19,440 nt of DNA from an uncultured Dehalococcoidales bacterium. Lineage in GTDB: Bacteria; Chloroflexota; Dehalococcoidia; UBA1151; UBA1328. Each line of letters starts with the position of its first letter. Within the stretch, counting starts at the first letter, position 1. This document shows positions 1-7,460 of the stretch, in pieces. Made by a program: the position numbers and the translations under genes. Where the stretch lies: NCBI GenBank assembly GCA_905614375.1, contig CAJQSP010000035.1, forward strand, positions 1 through 19,440. The letters run 5' to 3'. The notes beneath the pieces were generated by a model. That model was not told the origin of the DNA, made no database searches, and was given only the letters and a program-made list of their open reading frames with translations.

Positions 1-993
1 AAACAATGGCTGCTGGAATATGTGGATGCATGGGTTCAGCGTGCCAAGGAGAACAACGACATTCTCCCAAGCAATATTGGGTTGGATGGCACAATAGGCG
101 GCGAGTGCGACGGCAAGTGGTATGGAGGCTGCTACGGCTGGGGATTCACTGTGGTAGTGCCACAGACCGGGGAGTTGTCGGACCGGAATGCGCTGTACCG
201 GGGAATTGCCGGATTTGGGAACGCACTATTGATGACGGGAGATCGGTCTTACATAGATGTGTGGAGGAAGATGCTCGAGTCCGTTAACGGAAATTCAAAA
301 TATGAGGACGGTAAAACGCTGTATCCGCACATGTATGGGGATGATGGCTGGTACGGATTCGACGAACTTCCGTACAGTTGGGGTGCTCTGGACACGTTCT
401 ACTGGTCGATGGATGCAGCCGACCGTAAATATGTACCAAATTCGGAGTGGTTGGAGTTTCTCGACGGTAACTCGGCAGAATTCCCTGTATCGGCAATGGA
501 AGACGAGTTCGGTTCGATCCGCCAGAAGATGAAAGGTGTTGAAGAAGACACGAGTTCGCCTGATACGCGACTGTCAGACAACACGCTACAGTTCAATACC
601 GCAAACCAAACCTGCTTAATTCAACTGATGATGGGCGGTCTTACACCACGCTTCGGTGAGCCGCTCCATGCGAGGGTGCGCTATTTTGATCCGACCGAGC
701 GACGTGCAGGTATTCCTGAAGACGTAGCTGCGTTGGTTGTGGGGATGACCGACGCAACGACAACACTTTCGCTCGCAAACATTAGCCCGGTAAATTCTAG
801 AAAAATGATTATCCAAGCCGGGGCTTACGCTGAACATCAGATCAATTCGGTCGAGTTGGATGGTGAAATTATCGCAGTGAACGGATCTTTCCTCACTCTT
901 GAGCTTCGCCCAAGCACAGTTTCGACAATTGTGATGCGGCTGGAGAGATACACCAATCAGCCGACGTTTTCACACCCTTGGGACAGGGCTTGA
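1..993 (+). CDS. Uncharacterised glycosidase-like protein, C-terminal part (5' end outside window)
   Basis: The reading frame is open from the first base of the window, so this is the last 330 residues of a longer protein. I do not recognise a characterised family. The first two-thirds is rich in Trp, Tyr and Gly: a Gly/Trp/Tyr cluster (DGKWYGGCYGWGF) lies near residues 37-49, followed by helix-like stretches such as GFGNALLMTGDRSYIDVWRKM. That pattern recalls the (alpha/alpha)6 barrels of six-hairpin glycosidases and related lyases. The last ~110 residues alternate hydrophobic and polar residues, as expected for a beta-sandwich, which often closes such barrels. No transmembrane segment is visible in the part present. 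The next gene starts 113 bases downstream with its own leader, so this gene is probably not in the same operon. The existence of the gene is secure; the fold is an inference and the substrate is unknown. Confidence 0.75.
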   Translation, partial: KQWLLEYVDAWVQRAKENNDILPSNIGLDGTIGGECDGKWYGGCYGWGFTVVVPQTGELSDRNALYRGIAGFGNALLMTGDRSYIDVWRKMLESVNGNSKYEDGKTLYPHMYGDDGWYGFDELPYSWGALDTFYWSMDAADRKYVPNSEWLEFLDGNSAEFPVSAMEDEFGSIRQKMKGVEEDTSSPDTRLSDNTLQFNTANQTCLIQLMMGGLTPRFGEPLHARVRYFDPTERRAGIPEDVAALVVGMTDATTTLSLANISPVNSRKMIIQAGAYAEHQINSVELDGEIIAVNGSFLTLELRPSTVSTIVMRLERYTNQPTFSHPWDRA

Positions 994-1018
994 TTATCGG
1001 GCCGAATACCACTATTGT
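990..1018 (+). promoter_or_regulatory. Possible sigma-70-type promoter for the first ABC operon
   Basis: TTGATT (990-995) and TATTGT (1013-1018) are separated by 17 bases, each matching the consensus at four of six positions. The site overlaps the stop codon of the preceding gene and would give a 5' untranslated region of about 80 bases. Such weak matches arise often by chance, so confidence is low. Confidence 0.22.
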
Positions 1019-1028
1019 GTGATTAGTT

Positions 1029-1106
1029 GAATATATGAGTTCCAGCAATGCGGCACGGCTCTCAACAGTGTTTACTGATTTACGAGCCTAGTCTGAGGAG
1101 AATCAA
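1029..1106 (+). promoter_or_regulatory. Conserved leader and RBS shared with the second binding-protein gene
   Basis: This 78-base leader aligns without gaps to 17310-17387, the leader of the other binding lipoprotein gene. By hand count about three-quarters of the bases agree, rising toward the gene: CTGATTTACGA (1074-1084) and AGGAGAATCAA (1096-1106) are identical. The GAGGAG at 1095-1100 is a strong ribosome-binding site six bases before the ATG and decides the start. Conservation outside coding sequence suggests a shared regulatory or translation-initiation function, or a duplicated cassette. Confidence 0.6.
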
Positions 1107-2888
1107 ATGAAGTTTGAAAAAAAGCGGTTACTTTTATTACTCGGGTTGGTAGCAACCGTGATAATGGGACTAGCCGCCTGTTCTGGTGAGACGATCACAG
1201 TTGTTGAAACCGTTAAGGGTGACACGGTTGAAGTAATCAAAGAAGTCAAGGGCGACACGATTGTTACTGAAGTTGAAGTAATCAAAGAAGTCAAGGGCGA
1301 CACGATTACCGTCATAGCCACTCCGACCGCAACGTTAGAAGAGCGGACACAGGCAGCTGCGGACGCAAATAAGGGCGGTCACCTGAGAATTGCGTCTGTC
1401 GGAAGCGTCCAGTCGTTTGATCCGCTGTGGACCACTGCGTCCTCGACAGGAAACGTGTCAAGCACGATCCTCGAAGGGCTGTTTGCCTACAAGGAAGACA
1501 ACACGATTGGGAAGATGCTTGTAGATGATTGGAATGTCAGTTCAGACGGACTTACGTGGACATTCAAAATCCGTGAGGGTGTTGAGTTCCACAACGGCAC
1601 TCCACTGACCACCGAGCAAGTTATTGGTACGCTCAGGCGCCAGAGTGAACGCGCCCCTGTGTTCAAATTGGTTTGGGACCAGTTTGGACCGGCCTCATTC
1701 GATGAGTTCATTACCAAAGACAACGATCTAGAGTTCAGTATGAACTTGACTGGGTCGACCGGTCTCGTATTGGACGCATTGGGTCCACAGAACTTCACAC
1801 CTCAAATGGTGATTGAGTCTTGGTACAGCCTTCCTGCGACCGAAACGGCTCCAGGAACACCAATTGGAACCGGCCCGTTTCGTTTTGAGTCATGGACTCC
1901 AGGCGACCGATGGTCCGCTATTCCGTATGAGAACTACTCTCCGAGTACTGAAGCATCTGATGGTGAGTCGGGAGCACACACAGCGTACTTTGACCGAATT
2001 TCATACATTGAAATTCCGGATCAGGCGACGCGTATTGCAGCTCTCCAAACTGACGCAGTTGATCTCGTCCAGGAATTCTCCCAGGACCTTATCGACCGTG
2101 TGAAGGACGACTCTAACCTTCAGTTGATTGCCAACCCGCCACTCCGGCTGCTGGGTCACTTCAACTACCAGATTCCGCCGTTCAATGACCCGGTACATGG
2201 TCGAGACCTACGACGAGCTGTCGTCATGGCCTACGACAATGAAAAAGCACTGCTTGCAGCTGCTGGTACTCCTGACCGAATCAACCTCTGTGCTTCATTG
2301 ATGGAGTGTGGTTCGGCATATGAATCGAACGCTGGTAGCGAGAACATGTACAACGCCAAGCGTATTGAAGACGCTAAGAAGATCGTGAAAGACGCCGGAT
2401 ACGAGGGCTACACGATTCGTCTGATGGACCCGGCCGACCGCCAGCCTGCACACGGTGCAGCGCAGGTGACTCGTGAGGTGCTTGAAGACATTGGCTTCAA
2501 CGTAGATCTACGAGTTATGGACTGGGCCACCATGGTTCAGGACAGAGCAACGGTAGACCGTTGGGAGTTCTTCCACACATGGAGCGGACGCAGTGTACGA
2601 ATTGGACCGATTGGTCACCTTAGGTTCGGTGAACTGCAGTACGATGCGTGGTTCAACAAATACACCGACACAGACGGAACCCAGCGTAAGGTGTTCGAGA
2701 CATTCGCTTCGGAAACCGACCCTGTGAAGATAGACGCAGCGATGGAGGAGTTCCAACAGTACTTCTACGACGATGCGATCTTCCTCCAGGTTGGTGAGTT
2801 CTTCAGCAACTGGGCAGCCAGTAATCAGATCCAAGGATTGCACGGCAACCCGGGTGGGCAGAAGCCATACGATAAGTGGTTCAAGTAG
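1107..2888 (+). CDS. ABC transporter substrate-binding lipoprotein, peptide/nickel family 5 (DppA/OppA-like)
   Basis: This is the extracytoplasmic binding component of the ABC importer encoded immediately downstream, 593 residues long. Residues 1-25 form a lipoprotein signal: Lys/Arg-rich start, a run of Leu, then lipobox LAAC with Cys25 as the lipidated residue. Residues 26-70 are a Val/Glu/Lys linker with repeated KGDT units (see repeat at 1227-1307). The binding domain starts near residue 90 (GGHLRIAS) and shows family-5 hallmarks: a DPLW segment near the start, DGLTWTFKIREGVEFHNG, and IGTGPFRFESW. The family binds di- and oligopeptides, but also nickel, sugars and other solutes, so the ligand cannot be read from sequence; complete association with DppBCDF-type subunits favours peptide-like ligands. 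The start is set by the GAGGAG site six bases upstream. A strong hairpin follows the stop codon. Confidence 0.93.
   Translation: MKFEKKRLLLLLGLVATVIMGLAACSGETITVVETVKGDTVEVIKEVKGDTIVTEVEVIKEVKGDTITVIATPTATLEERTQAAADANKGGHLRIASVGSVQSFDPLWTTASSTGNVSSTILEGLFAYKEDNTIGKMLVDDWNVSSDGLTWTFKIREGVEFHNGTPLTTEQVIGTLRRQSERAPVFKLVWDQFGPASFDEFITKDNDLEFSMNLTGSTGLVLDALGPQNFTPQMVIESWYSLPATETAPGTPIGTGPFRFESWTPGDRWSAIPYENYSPSTEASDGESGAHTAYFDRISYIEIPDQATRIAALQTDAVDLVQEFSQDLIDRVKDDSNLQLIANPPLRLLGHFNYQIPPFNDPVHGRDLRRAVVMAYDNEKALLAAAGTPDRINLCASLMECGSAYESNAGSENMYNAKRIEDAKKIVKDAGYEGYTIRLMDPADRQPAHGAAQVTREVLEDIGFNVDLRVMDWATMVQDRATVDRWEFFHTWSGRSVRIGPIGHLRFGELQYDAWFNKYTDTDGTQRKVFETFASETDPVKIDAAMEEFQQYFYDDAIFLQVGEFFSNWAASNQIQGLHGNPGGQKPYDKWFK
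1227..1307 (+). repeat. 36-bp perfect direct repeat encoding the KGDT linker
   Basis: Bases 1227-1262 and 1272-1307 are identical over 36 bases and offset by 45 bases, i.e. exactly 15 codons. Each encodes VEVIKEVKGDTI. A third, partial KGDT unit precedes them. An exact, in-frame copy suggests a recent slippage or unequal-crossover duplication in the spacer between lipid anchor and binding domain. Confidence 0.85.
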
Positions 2889-2917
2889 AGAGCATTCGGA
2901 TCAACCGAAAATAAGTT

Positions 2918-2989
2918 CCTCCGACCGCCAGGGAGCAGTGCAAGCTTTGCACGCTCCCTGGCGGTCGGAGGCGGATTCTTGATCCGCTT
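2918..2989 (+). promoter_or_regulatory. Intercistronic double hairpin between binding-protein and permease genes
   Basis: A 19-bp perfect stem (2918-2936 with 2953-2971) continues, after one unpaired A at 2937, into a further 6-bp stem (2938-2943 with 2947-2952) closed by the loop GCT. A second hairpin (2971-2976 with 2982-2987, extendable by one GU and one AT pair) overlaps its foot and is followed only by a short TTT. It begins 30 bases after the stop of the binding-protein gene and 87 bases before the permease start. It is likely a partial terminator or a 3' stabiliser that leaves the binding protein in excess over the membrane subunits. That role is inferred from its position and from known cases such as the malE-malF intergenic region. 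Confidence 0.75.
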
Positions 2990-3057
2990 TCCAGGACCTA
3001 ATTTGCTTCAAGATATGATTACGTCGAACGCCGCTATCACAAAAGGAACAGTTTGAT

Positions 3058-3999
3058 TTGTGGCGTTACATCGCTCAACGTTTTCTAGTGTCTATTCCAG
3101 TAGTGATCATGGTTGGAATAATCACGTTCACTCTGGTTTACGTCGGACCAGGTGACCCCGCGGCGATCATCGCCGGTGACGAGGCCACCCCAGAGATTCT
3201 TGAAAAGATCCGTGAGGATCTTGGCTTCAACCGTTCATTCCCCGTTCAGATGGGCGATTGGTTTTGGAAGCTTGCCCATGGCGACCTTGGGACATCATAT
3301 TTCTCCAAACGAGAAATAACAGAGCTGATTACACCTCGTCTTCAACCGACACTTTCCCTTGGATTCCAAGTCGTTGTAATTTCTACGATTATCGGTATAA
3401 GCACCGGGATGCTTGCAGCCTGGAAGGCCGGTACGCGGTTGGATAGAAACCTGATGGTTTTGGCAGTTCTTGGATTTGCCACCCCGGGATTTTGGCTGGC
3501 GTTTTTAACTATTTGGTTGTTCGCTGTTAACCTCGGATGGTTCCCTGTGATTGGATATAGTCCAATTCAAGACGGGCTAATTAAGCACCTACACAGTCTT
3601 TTCTTACCGGTGATGGTTAACAGTATTCTCGCGTCCGCGTTTATTTCAAGAATTACAAGATCAGCGATGCTTGAAGTGCTTCGGGAAGATTACATTAGGA
3701 CCGCTAGAGCAAAGGGAGCATCAGAATTTTCCGTGTTCTTACGCCACGCATTTCGACCGTCGGCGATTCCGGTAGCGACCGTAATCGGCGCTTCGATCGC
3801 AGGCCTTGCAACCGGGTTCGTGCTCACCGAGACGATATTTGCTATTCCAGGTCTCGGACGAATGTTAGTAGACGCAATCGTCAGGCGAGACTACCCGATC
3901 ATTCAGGCGCTCCTGATGGTGGTGGCAATCGTCCTTATCGGGGTGAATCTAATAATCGACATACTCTACGCGTACATTGACCCACGGATACGGTACTAA
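3058..3999 (+). CDS. dppB: ABC transporter permease, DppB/OppB family
   Basis: First of two membrane subunits of the importer, 313 residues. The N-terminus (MWRYIAQRFLVSIPVVIMVG) is the usual DppB opening with a first membrane helix at about residues 9-30. Five further hydrophobic stretches follow near 98-121, 132-157, 180-197, 236-258 and 283-306, giving the expected six helices. The cytoplasmic EAA coupling loop, which contacts the ATPases, is seen at 210-220 (EDYIRTARAKG). The conserved GPGDP sits at residues 30-34. The start codon is TTG, chosen because AAAGGAA (3042-3048) lies nine bases upstream and because the N-terminus fits the family. The next permease begins two bases after the stop, so translation is probably coupled. 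Confidence 0.94.
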   Translation: MWRYIAQRFLVSIPVVIMVGIITFTLVYVGPGDPAAIIAGDEATPEILEKIREDLGFNRSFPVQMGDWFWKLAHGDLGTSYFSKREITELITPRLQPTLSLGFQVVVISTIIGISTGMLAAWKAGTRLDRNLMVLAVLGFATPGFWLAFLTIWLFAVNLGWFPVIGYSPIQDGLIKHLHSLFLPVMVNSILASAFISRITRSAMLEVLREDYIRTARAKGASEFSVFLRHAFRPSAIPVATVIGASIAGLATGFVLTETIFAIPGLGRMLVDAIVRRDYPIIQALLMVVAIVLIGVNLIIDILYAYIDPRIRY

Positions 4000-4001
4000 C
4001 A

Positions 4002-4925
4002 ATGTCACTAGCATCTGAACCCAGAATAGAGTGGGAGCTGGCTCCACCGCTATCTACCCGCCTGAAGGGGATGTTCGGGTCAACATACAAAGCAGCTAAA
4101 CGGGATATTGTCCTCGCAGTTTCAATTATTGTTCTACTGGCGGGTTTGTTCCTCGCCATATTCGGCCCGACCCTGGCACGGACCGACTATGAACGCACCG
4201 ACCCGATAAACCGGATGCAAGCGCCCAGTTCTGACCATTGGTTTGGTACTGATAACTGGGGACGTGATGTCTTCGATCGCACGATAGTGGGTACTCGACT
4301 TTCATTTCTCGTCGGATTTTCAGTGACTCTTATTTCGACTGTTATTGGCGTGGGTGTGGCTCTTATCATCAGTTATTTCAAATTACTCGATTCGATAATG
4401 ATGCGATTTGTCGACGGATTGCTCGCATTTCCCACTATTCTTCTCGCGCTCGCATTAATCTCATTAATCGGCCCGAGTGTTGGAAATGTAATCATTGCTC
4501 TTTCGTTAACTGCAACCGCGGGTAAAATTCGGCTCGTTCGCGGTGCAGTATTGAGCTTGAGAGACTCGACCTATGTTGATGCTGCCAGAGCTGTTGGGGT
4601 GCCGGTACCGCGCATACTACTTCTCCACGTGCTCCCTAATATCACCAGCATAATAATCGTCCAGGCAACGTTTACTCTCGCCTCCGCAATTCTCGCTGAA
4701 GCCAGCTTGAGTTTCCTCGGTGCAGGCGTACCAGAATACGTGCCCAGTTGGGGCAACATAATTGCAACTGGGCAGGGGTACATTCAGGTCGGTTTCCATA
4801 TTTCCTTCTTCCCTGGTCTGTTCTTGATGATTACAGTATTGGCCGTCGTCTTGATCGGTGATTCTGTCCGAGACCATCTTGATCCGAAACTAAGGGGGCG
4901 ACTAAAGACGACGGCTCAGCAGTAA
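4002..4925 (+). CDS. dppC: ABC transporter permease, DppC/OppC family
   Basis: Second membrane subunit, 307 residues, partner of the preceding permease in the transmembrane channel. Family signatures are clear: a cytoplasmic N-terminal tail, a first helix at about 36-56, HWFGTDNWGRDVFDR near 79-93, the EAA loop near 190-199 (TYVDAARAVG), EASLSFLGAG near 233-242, and a closing GDSVRDHLDPKLRG. Length is close to the family norm. It starts with ATG two bases after the preceding stop codon, with no separate ribosome-binding site of note, which suggests coupled translation. The first ATPase gene follows after 27 bases. Confidence 0.94.
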   Translation: MSLASEPRIEWELAPPLSTRLKGMFGSTYKAAKRDIVLAVSIIVLLAGLFLAIFGPTLARTDYERTDPINRMQAPSSDHWFGTDNWGRDVFDRTIVGTRLSFLVGFSVTLISTVIGVGVALIISYFKLLDSIMMRFVDGLLAFPTILLALALISLIGPSVGNVIIALSLTATAGKIRLVRGAVLSLRDSTYVDAARAVGVPVPRILLLHVLPNITSIIIVQATFTLASAILAEASLSFLGAGVPEYVPSWGNIIATGQGYIQVGFHISFFPGLFLMITVLAVVLIGDSVRDHLDPKLRGRLKTTAQQ

Positions 4926-4952
4926 GCAGGCCAACTCGTCTCGTAGTATCCG

Positions 4953-5942
4953 ATGACAGAAGCTCTCCTAAAAGTAAAAAACTTGCGCACCCAATTTCGT
5001 ACAGAAGGCGGGGTCGTAAAAGCAGTAGACGACGTTTCATTCGAAGTTAAATCTGGTGAAATATTCGCGCTCGTGGGTGAAAGCGGTTGTGGTAAAAGCG
5101 TCACAGCGCTTTCAATTATGGGATTGATCCCGAACCCACCCGGAGAAATTGTTTCTGGCTCAATTGAGTTCGAAGGTGTCGATCTACTCGGATTATCGTC
5201 GAGAGAGATGCGTGAAATACGGGGTTCCAGAATCGGAATGATTTTTCAGGAGCCGATGAGTTCTTTGAATCCGGTTCTAACTATTGAGTCTCAACTCGTC
5301 GAACCGCTGAAAATTCACCAGAACATGCCCAGCGATGCCGCAAGAGATCGAGCTCAGGAACTTGTCGATATGGTCGGCATTCCGGATTCTAAAACCCGCT
5401 TGAAGCAGTACCCGCACGAACTAAGTGGAGGCCAGCGACAGCGAATAATGATCGCTATGGCGATGGCGTGCAGTCCTCGGCTGTTGATAGCCGATGAAGC
5501 GACCACCGCTCTCGATGTGACCATTCAGGCGCAGATACTTGATCTGATGCAGGATGTAACCGAGAAATCTGGAGCCTCTCTGCTCGTCATCACACACAAC
5601 CTCGGGATCGTAGCCAGATACGCAGACCGGGTAGCCGTGATGTATGCAGGAAAACTTCGAGAGGTGAGCGAGGCTACAGATCTGTACCGTGAGCCTCATC
5701 ACCCGTACACCGTTGGATTGCTTCAGTCGGTTCCACGGCTTGATTCCGAAAAAGGAGCACCGCTAATACCCATTGCTGGTGAAATCCCAGATCTCACAGA
5801 TTTACCAGAGGGCTGTGCGTTCAACCCGAGGTGTCAATGGGCCGTAGACAAATGCCGCGTTGAACAGCCAATGCTGGAAGAATCTGAGCCAAGCAGGCAA
5901 GTAGCGTGCTTCGAGCATAAAACGGTTGCGCTCGGTGTCTAA
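4953..5942 (+). CDS. dppD: ABC transporter ATP-binding protein, DppD/OppD family
   Basis: One of the two ATPases that power the importer from the cytoplasmic face, 329 residues. Visible motifs are Walker A at 42-49 (GESGCGKS), the Q-loop FQEPMSSLNP near 98-107, signature LSGGQ at 157-161, Walker B LLIADE at 177-182 and the switch His215. The C-terminal oligopeptide-transporter extension carries Cys288, Cys294, Cys301 and Cys319 in a GCxFxPRC...C arrangement. In studied Dpp/Opp ATPases an equivalent Cys set holds an iron-sulfur cluster; here that is an inference. No strong ribosome-binding site precedes the ATG; the start is supported by family alignment (short lead-in, then LLKVKNLRTQF). Confidence 0.94.
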   Translation: MTEALLKVKNLRTQFRTEGGVVKAVDDVSFEVKSGEIFALVGESGCGKSVTALSIMGLIPNPPGEIVSGSIEFEGVDLLGLSSREMREIRGSRIGMIFQEPMSSLNPVLTIESQLVEPLKIHQNMPSDAARDRAQELVDMVGIPDSKTRLKQYPHELSGGQRQRIMIAMAMACSPRLLIADEATTALDVTIQAQILDLMQDVTEKSGASLLVITHNLGIVARYADRVAVMYAGKLREVSEATDLYREPHHPYTVGLLQSVPRLDSEKGAPLIPIAGEIPDLTDLPEGCAFNPRCQWAVDKCRVEQPMLEESEPSRQVACFEHKTVALGV

Positions 5943-5963
5943 TAATTTGAGGAACATTCCTAC

Positions 5964-6992
5964 TTGAGCACGACAGCAGTATCGTCCGGGCAACATACGA
6001 CCAATTCGGAGTCGACTCCGATACTTGAAACGCGTGATATTAAAGTTCACTTCCCGGTGAAGCGTGGCCTGATTATTCAGCGCACGATTGGTGTAGTAAA
6101 GGCAGTTGACGGCGTAGATATTCAGATTAAACGCGGTGAAACTCTTGGACTTGTCGGCGAATCTGGATCGGGCAAGACGACTCTCGGAAGAGCCATCCTG
6201 AGACTCAATGACACGGCTGATGGCAACGTTCGATTCGAGGGACAGGAAGTACTGGACTTGAAAGGGCGCGAGATGCGCCAACTGCGCCAGAAGATCGGCA
6301 TGGTATTCCAGGACCCGTACGGCTCTCTGAACCCGAGAATGACCGTTGGCAACATCGTCGCCGAACCGATACTGGTCCACAAAATTTTTGATGACCGATC
6401 GAAAATCACGGATCGGGTGATGGAACTGTTCGACACGGTCGGGCTGAGTCGGTCAATGGCGACCCGGTACCCTCATGAATTCTCCGGGGGGCAACGTCAA
6501 AGAATTGGAATCGCCCGCGCTCTGGCATCCGGGCCAAGCCTGTTGATTTGTGACGAGCCGGTCTCTGCGTTAGACGTTTCAATTCAGGCACAGATCATCA
6601 GCCTGTTCGATCGGCTCAAAGAGGAAAAGAACCTCACATATCTGTTTATTGCTCACGACCTCGCGGTCGTCAGGCACGTCAGCGACAGTGTTGCAGTCAT
6701 GTATCTTGGCAAAGTTATGGAACAAGGAAATGCTGACGCTGTTTACCGTAACCCTCAACATCCGTATACACAGGCCTTGCTTTCAGCGGTTCCGATCCCT
6801 GACCCAATCGTCGAGCGGAAACGAGATCGAGTTGTTCTCCAAGGTGACATACCAAGCCCACTGAACCCGCCAAAAGGTTGCGTGTTCAACACGAGGTGTC
6901 CGGTCGCAGAGAATCGATGTTTTTCCGAGGTTCCCTTGCCTCAAACATTTTCTGACGGCCGGCGAATCGCCTGCCACAAAGTAAATCCATGA
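5964..6992 (+). CDS. dppF: ABC transporter ATP-binding protein, DppF/OppF family
   Basis: Second ATPase of the importer, 342 residues, pairing with DppD. Walker A is at 65-72 (GESGSGKT), the Q-loop FQDPYGSLNPRM near 115-126, signature FSGGQ at 173-177 (Leu replaced by Phe, common in DppF), Walker B LLICDE at 193-198 and switch His231. The C-terminal extension has Cys306, Cys312, Cys319 and Cys337, matching the set in DppD. The start codon is TTG: GAGGA at 5949-5953 lies ten bases upstream. The first ~20 residues are a Ser/Thr-rich tail before the domain proper. This is the last gene of the operon; a hairpin-rich gap of about 470 bases follows. Confidence 0.94.
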   Translation: MSTTAVSSGQHTTNSESTPILETRDIKVHFPVKRGLIIQRTIGVVKAVDGVDIQIKRGETLGLVGESGSGKTTLGRAILRLNDTADGNVRFEGQEVLDLKGREMRQLRQKIGMVFQDPYGSLNPRMTVGNIVAEPILVHKIFDDRSKITDRVMELFDTVGLSRSMATRYPHEFSGGQRQRIGIARALASGPSLLICDEPVSALDVSIQAQIISLFDRLKEEKNLTYLFIAHDLAVVRHVSDSVAVMYLGKVMEQGNADAVYRNPQHPYTQALLSAVPIPDPIVERKRDRVVLQGDIPSPLNPPKGCVFNTRCPVAENRCFSEVPLPQTFSDGRRIACHKVNP

Positions 6993-7123
6993 TCAACGCC
7001 AAAAGCGCGGGAATGATCAAGACATAACTCAGTGGTGATCAGGGCTGTGCCCCTGCGGCATCGTCACTCTGTGTTCACCGACGAGTTCAACTCTCCCCCG
7101 TCTCCACCAAGAACACAAAGCAG

Positions 7124-7151
7124 CAGACCTCATTTACAAGGATGAGGCCTG
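7124..7151 (+). terminator. Hairpin 3' of the ABC operon, possible terminator
   Basis: CAGACCTCAT (7124-7133) pairs with ATGAGGCCTG (7142-7151) around an 8-base loop, with one A:C mismatch on the plus strand that becomes a G:U pair on the minus strand. Only TTT follows. It lies 131 bases after the last ABC gene, so it may end that transcript, but it lacks a proper U-tract. Confidence 0.4.
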
Positions 7152-7162
7152 TTTGCGTCCAA

Positions 7163-7200
7163 CCCTGAGTGGGAATCAACGGTTCTGTCAGAACTCAGGG
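7163..7200. other. Overlapping inverted repeats with two alternative pairings
   Basis: CCCTGAGT (7163-7170) is perfectly complementary to ACTCAGGG (7193-7200). Inside it, GTTCTG (7182-7187) pairs with CAGAAC (7189-7194). The two stems compete for bases 7193-7194, so a transcript could switch between them, or the palindrome could be a protein-binding site. No function can be assigned. Confidence 0.35.
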
Positions 7201-7460
7201 CTCACAGCAAATTTCAGCCGACCTAAATACATGATCGATCCCTGTATTTAAGCCGACAATTCGGTCATTAAGTCGACCATCTTTCGGTGAAGATCTTCCT
7301 TCGAACGTCCGCTGGAACATGCCCACCACCGATACTGACAATCAGTGCGGACAGGATAGGACAGATCTCCTCGGCAAATGAGAAATGATGCTATTCTCCC
7401 GTGACACTGGTTTCTTATAGAACCCATGCGCGGATAACCTGAATGACAAGGAACCTTCAA

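Larger units (their letters stand above)
6993..7460. other. Hairpin-rich intergenic region between the ABC operon and the M19 gene
   Basis: No convincing coding sequence, tRNA or known RNA was seen. The region holds several inverted repeats. They are a short stem at 7040-7055 (CAGGG/CCCTG), the stems at 7124-7151 and 7163-7200 listed separately, and an 8-bp AT-rich perfect stem TAAATACA/TGTATTTA (7224-7231, 7243-7250). The last stem has AGCCGAC just before it (7216-7222) and just after it (7251-7257) as a direct repeat. The palindrome TGATCA occurs three times between 6990 and 7041. The ribosome-binding site of the next gene is AAGGAA at 7448-7453. Confidence 0.6.

Noticed and set aside
5802..6380. 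192-residue minus-strand open frame across the DppD/DppF junction
   Set aside because: It is antisense to two clear ATPase genes with intact motifs and shows no family features.
7443..7460. Upstream ATG start for the M19 gene
   Set aside because: It lacks a ribosome-binding site, whereas ATG 7461 is preceded by AAGGAA at good spacing; the choice changes only six residues.
6993..7460. tRNA or other stable RNA gene in the longest hairpin-rich gap
   Set aside because: No cloverleaf, T-loop motif or recognisable RNA family was found; only isolated hairpins were seen.
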